Origin: Apostichopus californicus
Lineage: Eukaryota; Echinodermata; Holothuroidea; Aspidochirotida; Stichopodidae
DNA: 35,295 nucleotides
NCBI GenBank assembly: GCA_020650975.1
Contig: JAIPMN010009351.1
Location: forward strand, 1-35,295
Direction: 5' to 3'
Part shown: positions 1 to 35,295 of the stretch, piece by piece
How positions within the stretch are numbered: the first letter of the stretch is position 1
Layout of the letters: each line of letters opens with the position of its first letter
The notes under the pieces: generated by a model
The model's database searches: none
What the model saw: the letters and a program-made list of their open reading frames with translations, nothing else
Told to the model about the DNA's origin: nothing
Program-made: the position numbers and the translations under genes

Positions 1-620
1 GGGGGGGGGGGGGAGAGAGAAAGTGCATTGTAGTGGAGACGATTGCAGCTGATAACACCTATTTGACGAGTCTGTAAATCATAATTAATCCCGTACTTGA
101 GGGGATATTTTACCAATTTTGACTTTCCACATTTCTTCTCTCAATTTTTGTTTTCGTTTTTTCATGACTTTCTCTTTTCTTTAGTCTATTTTTCTTTGCT
201 AATATGACATTGTAGGTAAATTTAATGCCAACGAGTTCAATTGTTAGTTAGAGAAGTACAGTAGTTCTATAAATAATGAATTACAGCTGACACGCTTGGT
301 GTGTTGACAGTTTCTTCGAGGCACAATAAAATTTTCATTACGAGGATAGTGCATAATGTTCATTATTGTAGCTCTGATTTAAAATCCAAAACATTTCGGC
401 AATTCGATATCAGTAAGGTTGTAGATTGACAATGGCGTTAGGGTGGCTGGTGACAGCTGTTTGTAATATTTTTACATTTTCTGGATTTTCAGGGGAAAAA
501 ATTCCAAAGGGTGATCATTGGCCTATGTAATGGAGACAGCATGTTGTGTTGAACAACTTTCTGCAACAACTAGGAATTTACCTGCCCCCGCCCCCTCCCC
601 CTCCCCCAGTTGATAGATAT
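1..620. other. Intronic or upstream sequence, no gene seen
   Basis: The window opens in a run of 13 G. C-rich pyrimidine sequence occurs at about 584-608. No exon of the missing GRK N-terminus (RH domain start) was recognised here. Confidence 0.5.
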
Positions 621-1021
621 CACTATAGGAGGGATGTTTACAGTAGGTTCAGCGAATAGAACACCAATATGTACACTGTAGGAGAGATGTTTTCAGTAGG
701 TTTAGTGAATGGAACACCAATATGTACACTGTAGGAGAGATGTTTTCAGTAGGTTCAGCCAATAGAACACCAATATGTACACTGTAGGAGAGATGTTTAC
801 AGTAGGTTTGGTGAATAGAACACCAATATGTACACTGTAGGAGATATGTTTACAGTAGGTTCAGCGAATAGAACACCAATATGTACACTGTAGGAGAGAT
901 GTTTTCAGTAGGTTCAGCGAATAGAACACCAATATGTACACTGTAGGAGAGATGTTTTCAGTAGGTTCAGCGAATAGAACACCAATATGTACACTGTAGG
1001 AGGGATGTTTTCAGTAGGTTT
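621..1021. repeat. 53-bp minisatellite, about 7.5 copies
   Basis: The phrase cactgtaggagagatg recurs every 53 bases (units start at 621, 674, 727, 780, 833, 886, 939 and 992). Copies differ at a few sites, for example ttcagcgaat versus tttggtgaat, and ttttcag versus tttacag. The unit contains accaatatgtacactgtag. Confidence 0.93.
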
Positions 1022-1521
1022 GTCACACTTCCCATGAGTGGATCATAGGCAGATCATCTCAGTATTTCCACAGTGATGGAGGGAGATACCAATTTATTAA
1101 TTTTAACCTATTTGTGGGTTAATTCTTTTAACCGATTCCATGCAATCTGACATTGGATGTAAATAACTAAAACAAGGACCTCTTAGGGCTGAGTTAAGAT
1201 ATCAAAACAGAAATTTGGTCGTATCAGACAACCGGACTACCATGCAAAGTTTGCATATACTGCACAGTAAGGTGTTCCAGCAATCTGTGCTCAAATTGAC
1301 TGCTTTATGCGGAGGAGCAAACAACAGCTTGATTTAAATGAAGCTTTACTGTATGTATATTGTTGCTTGATGTGATGTGGATAGTTCTCAAATAGAAATT
1401 GAGTTGTTACATGAATTTAGATGGTGGAGGGGTGGGGGGGGGGTGAGGGAGTAGGAGTAGGAGTTCGAGGGAGGAGATAGTAGAATTGATAATTGCTTTT
1501 TAACTTATCAGTCATTCGTGA

Positions 1522-1815
1522 GAGCGTGGTGGCCAATTGGCTAAGGCGTCGGACTCATGATCCAAGGATTGCTGGTTCAATTCCTGCCTAGTTCATTACG
1601 TTGTATCCTTGGGCAAGATGCTTTATCTCACTTGCCTCTCTCTATCCAGGGCTTAAATGGGTACCTGTGAGGTAACTTGTCATTGGGCGCAGTATATAAC
1701 TGCTGCCGACTGGAGGGATTGTCTCTGGGACAGGTTATCATTGACCAGGGGTAATATAACGTCTGTAAAGCACTTTGAAACCTATCACTGGTATAAAGCG
1801 CTATATAAAAAAAAG
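1522..1815 (+). mobile_element. tRNA-derived SINE
   Basis: The 5' part looks like a decayed tRNA. It has an A box tggccaattgg at 1530-1540 and a B box ggttcaattcc at 1574-1584 that fully matches the RNA polymerase III consensus. A 7-base anticodon loop carries CAT between stems that pair at four of five positions, and a T arm follows. A body of about 200 bp ends in a LINE-like tail, gtaaagcactttgaaa ... aaagcgctatataaa, then an A-rich and AT-rich end. Such tails let a partner LINE reverse transcriptase recognise the SINE. It is not a functional tRNA gene, because the acceptor stem does not close. Confidence 0.85.
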
Positions 1816-1840
1816 CAAATATTATATTATTCTTATTCTG

Positions 1841-2674
1841 TTGATTTAACATTCAGATTTCTAGTGATGGCAATTAATCAGAAGGCATCTGAGTTAGACT
1901 GGGGAATGGGGAAGGGAAGGTATAAGCCTGGGTTGGAGAAGGTACACAAAGGAGTGTAGTACATGCTTGTCCGTTGTGCACATGTCAATGTTGCTGCTGT
2001 TGGAAAAATCCTTAAGTTACAATTGTTTGTGGAAAAATTGTTGCATTTTTATTTCATATGGATCCAGAAGAATAATTGTCAGGCATTGTATTAAATCTTG
2101 ACTTGATAGGAACAGACCTTTTCTGTCTATGCAGGGAATTATTTATCCTGTATTGTATCACAAAATGCTACATGCGAAATTCTGGAATTTGTTATGTATA
2201 TACTGTACAAAGAGCAAGGTCTTTTCCTTACATAAAAACCATAGAATTTGACAAGAAACAAAAGTTCAGAATCTTTTGAAACTGCTGCACAGATATGAAC
2301 ATACTACTGTAGTATTCACTATTCCCTGTTGTGTTAAAACTGTAAAACCTATTTGTCAATACACTTGTAAGATAGTCCTGTGTGTTACAGTTCTTATAGA
2401 CTTTGCAGAAACATTTTAACCCACCAGCAACTTTCATCAAATACTTAATGCTGCTGCTGAATTCATTTAAAGGGTTACCACAACAACAAATAATTTCAGA
2501 GTTTTGTATTTTTTTGACCGCTTTCAATTACTGAGAACGGACCCTTTAAATGTGTGACGTTCACCGATTAAACTGGATGGGAGTACTTAGTCTAGCTTAT
2601 ATACATGTCAGCTACAGAAAACTCAGTACCCAATTTAGTCTAGTGGTTTTCTGGTAGTGACAATACAGTACTAT
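1841..2674. other. Intron before exon A, no gene seen
   Basis: This is unremarkable AT-rich sequence. The only structure seen is TTAAAGGGT near 2467 facing ACCCTTTAA near 2540, a short inverted pair about 80 bp apart that could be a tiny TTAA-type MITE end pair. Confidence 0.4.
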
Positions 2675-2793
2675 GAATGTGTAAAAGTAAGTTGGCCTGA
2701 AGTTTCGATCCTAGCAGGATCTTCTTCATTTTTAGCCTTTGAAGAAGATCCTGCTAGGAGTGAAACGTCAGGCCAACTTACTTTTACACATTC
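2675..2793. repeat. Near-perfect 54-bp inverted repeat (hairpin)
   Basis: The left arm at 2675-2728 and right arm at 2740-2793 are reverse complements at 51 of 54 positions, with an 11-bp spacer. Each arm contains the motif GATCCTGCTAGGA(T/G), itself a small hairpin, followed on its own strand by GAAAC(G/T)TCAGGCC. Related motifs occur at about 32514-32540 and, more diverged, near 13715. Confidence 0.93.
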
Positions 2794-2814
2794 TCTTACA
2801 CAGGCTCTCTAGTG

Positions 2815-2851
2815 GACAAGCAGTTTGCTAACAGTTTTATTTTATTTTGAA
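2815..2851 (+). repeat. Dispersed repeat fragment, shared with 8576-8612
   Basis: The stretch gacaagcagtttgctaacag followed by a (TTTTA) run occurs here directly after the hairpin and again at 8576-8612 without the hairpin. It is probably a terminal part of one repeat family. Confidence 0.75.
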
Positions 2852-2932
2852 GTACTATGAATAACGATTCAAAAAATGTTTAGTTTAAAAAACTTCTTTG
2901 TCCACCATCTCTTTCTTCACATTTAAAGTTAA

Positions 2933-34406
<31,474 letters not shown>

Positions 34407-34575
34407 GGGGATAAATACGAGGGGAACCGGTCTTAAATTTGATTTGAGACCGATGATGACGTCATCGAGGAGGCTGAGCGGACCGAGGCGATAGCCGAGG
34501 TCCGCTGCCCTTCTCGATGACGTCATCAGAGGTCTCAAATCAAATTTAAGACCGGGTACCCTCGTTTTTATCCCC
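34407..34575. repeat. 169-bp imperfect palindrome (foldback or MITE-like)
   Basis: The left arm 34407-34484 and right arm 34499-34575 are reverse complements at close to 90% of positions, with a 14-bp spacer. Each arm holds the 20 bases cggtcttaaatttgatttga and a gatgacgtcatc site. Weak pairing may continue about ten bases outwards. A target duplication could not be settled and no protein is encoded. Confidence 0.9.
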
Positions 34576-35295
34576 ATTCATAAATGACCCTCACAAATGT
34601 TAAAAAACGGCATTTTTTCGCTAACTTTTGCTGATCTGTATTTAATTCTCCTTATGCCTCCCTTGATCTTTTTCCTGAATGACGTAATAGTCACCTCATG
34701 TAAAACAGCATTTTCTTCCGACGAACATTAAGAGTGATAAAATACGAATGAAGCAGTGTCGTTTGGTCTTAAATTTTTGTAGTCTAATCAATTCAAACAC
34801 TAAGAAATGGAGGGAAATGCAAATTAAATAAGAACAGATGTACAAATTTCTAAAGATAACATTTTAGAACGTTTTTTTGACCTACCAGGTCAAATTGCGC
34901 AATAAACAGATGCTGAGTTGTGTGTGTTCTGGAAAGTCCGTAAACGCTACAACAGTTAGGCTAGCAACGTTGCCTGTTGCTAACATTCTTTTGAGTAGAA
35001 CTCGTCTATCCCTGGTCGGTAGATGAACCGTTCAAATAAACTTTTACTGGGCCTGAGAATGAGTAGTTTTTGAAGAGGTTCCGAGCCCCATTGTTCGACA
35101 GGTTTGTACTTGTAGTAACCGCAGTGTTATTGCGAGTCTGAAAGATCGCTAGGCCTAGTCCCTGGTCAGTCATGTCGTTACTGCTATAGTAGTAGTAGTA
35201 TAGTCAGTATTGCTAATTTCGGAACACTGCCAATTTCGGACACCCCTAAGAAATGCACGATTTCACCATGACAACCTACAGGAAGAGCCAAATTT
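34576..35295. other. Window end, no gene seen
   Basis: Single-copy looking sequence with a short (TAG)n run near 35190. No exon was recognised. Confidence 0.4.

Noticed and set aside
1522..1595. A tRNA gene with anticodon CAT
   Set aside because: The A and B boxes are good but the acceptor stem does not pair and the unit continues into a SINE body and LINE-like tail.
34407..34575. Intrinsic transcription terminator
   Set aside because: Much too long, eukaryotic context, no gene end nearby.

Overview
The window is intronic-dense animal genomic DNA carrying the central part of one gene on the + strand. Nine exons, 1102 coding bases in all, join in a single open frame through GT-AG introns. 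They encode 367 residues of a G protein-coupled receptor kinase of the GRK4/5/6 subfamily. By counting from the catalytic residues, the fragment matches about residues 148-514 of human GRK5 without insertions or deletions: the end of the RH domain, the whole kinase domain, and the start of the AGC C-terminal tail. The N-terminal exons lie before the window, and the C-terminal membrane-binding exons lie after it.

The long introns (about 1.6 to 10.1 kb), AT-rich background, tRNA-derived SINE, LINE remnant, many MITE-like elements and many tandem repeats suggest an invertebrate animal. A marine deuterostome such as an echinoderm is my best guess, but the sequence does not prove it. No prokaryotic operon, CRISPR array, rRNA or intact tRNA gene was seen.

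Layout: 1-3012 is upstream intron with a 53-bp minisatellite, a SINE and a near-perfect hairpin. Exons are at 3013-3105, 8733-8796, 18881-19021, 20941-21169, 23961-24050, 27754-27842, 29509-29628, 31218-31355 and 33455-33592. Intron 1 holds a GCTGCAGC-rich tandem array and a LINE fragment. Intron 2 holds a 1.1-kb 23-bp minisatellite, a small MITE with a 6-bp target-site duplication, a dimeric 85-bp array and a 127-bp array. Intron 3 holds a 555-bp element with long inverted repeats bounded by TTAA. Intron 5 begins with a tandem copy of the 3' end of exon 5 including its donor site, and also holds a 33-bp array with a clear 290-bp higher-order period. Intron 6 holds a 115-bp triplicate. Intron 8 holds a second copy of the intron 2 MITE. 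The end of the window holds a 169-bp palindrome with paired TGACGTCA sites.

The most interesting points are the duplicated exon-5 donor; the two distant arrays that appear to be the same TTAA-bounded element expanded in different ways; the MITE pair with perfect 6-bp target duplications; and the higher-order repeat. I found no new enzymatic or defence system. What is unusual is the repeat biology inside one kinase gene.
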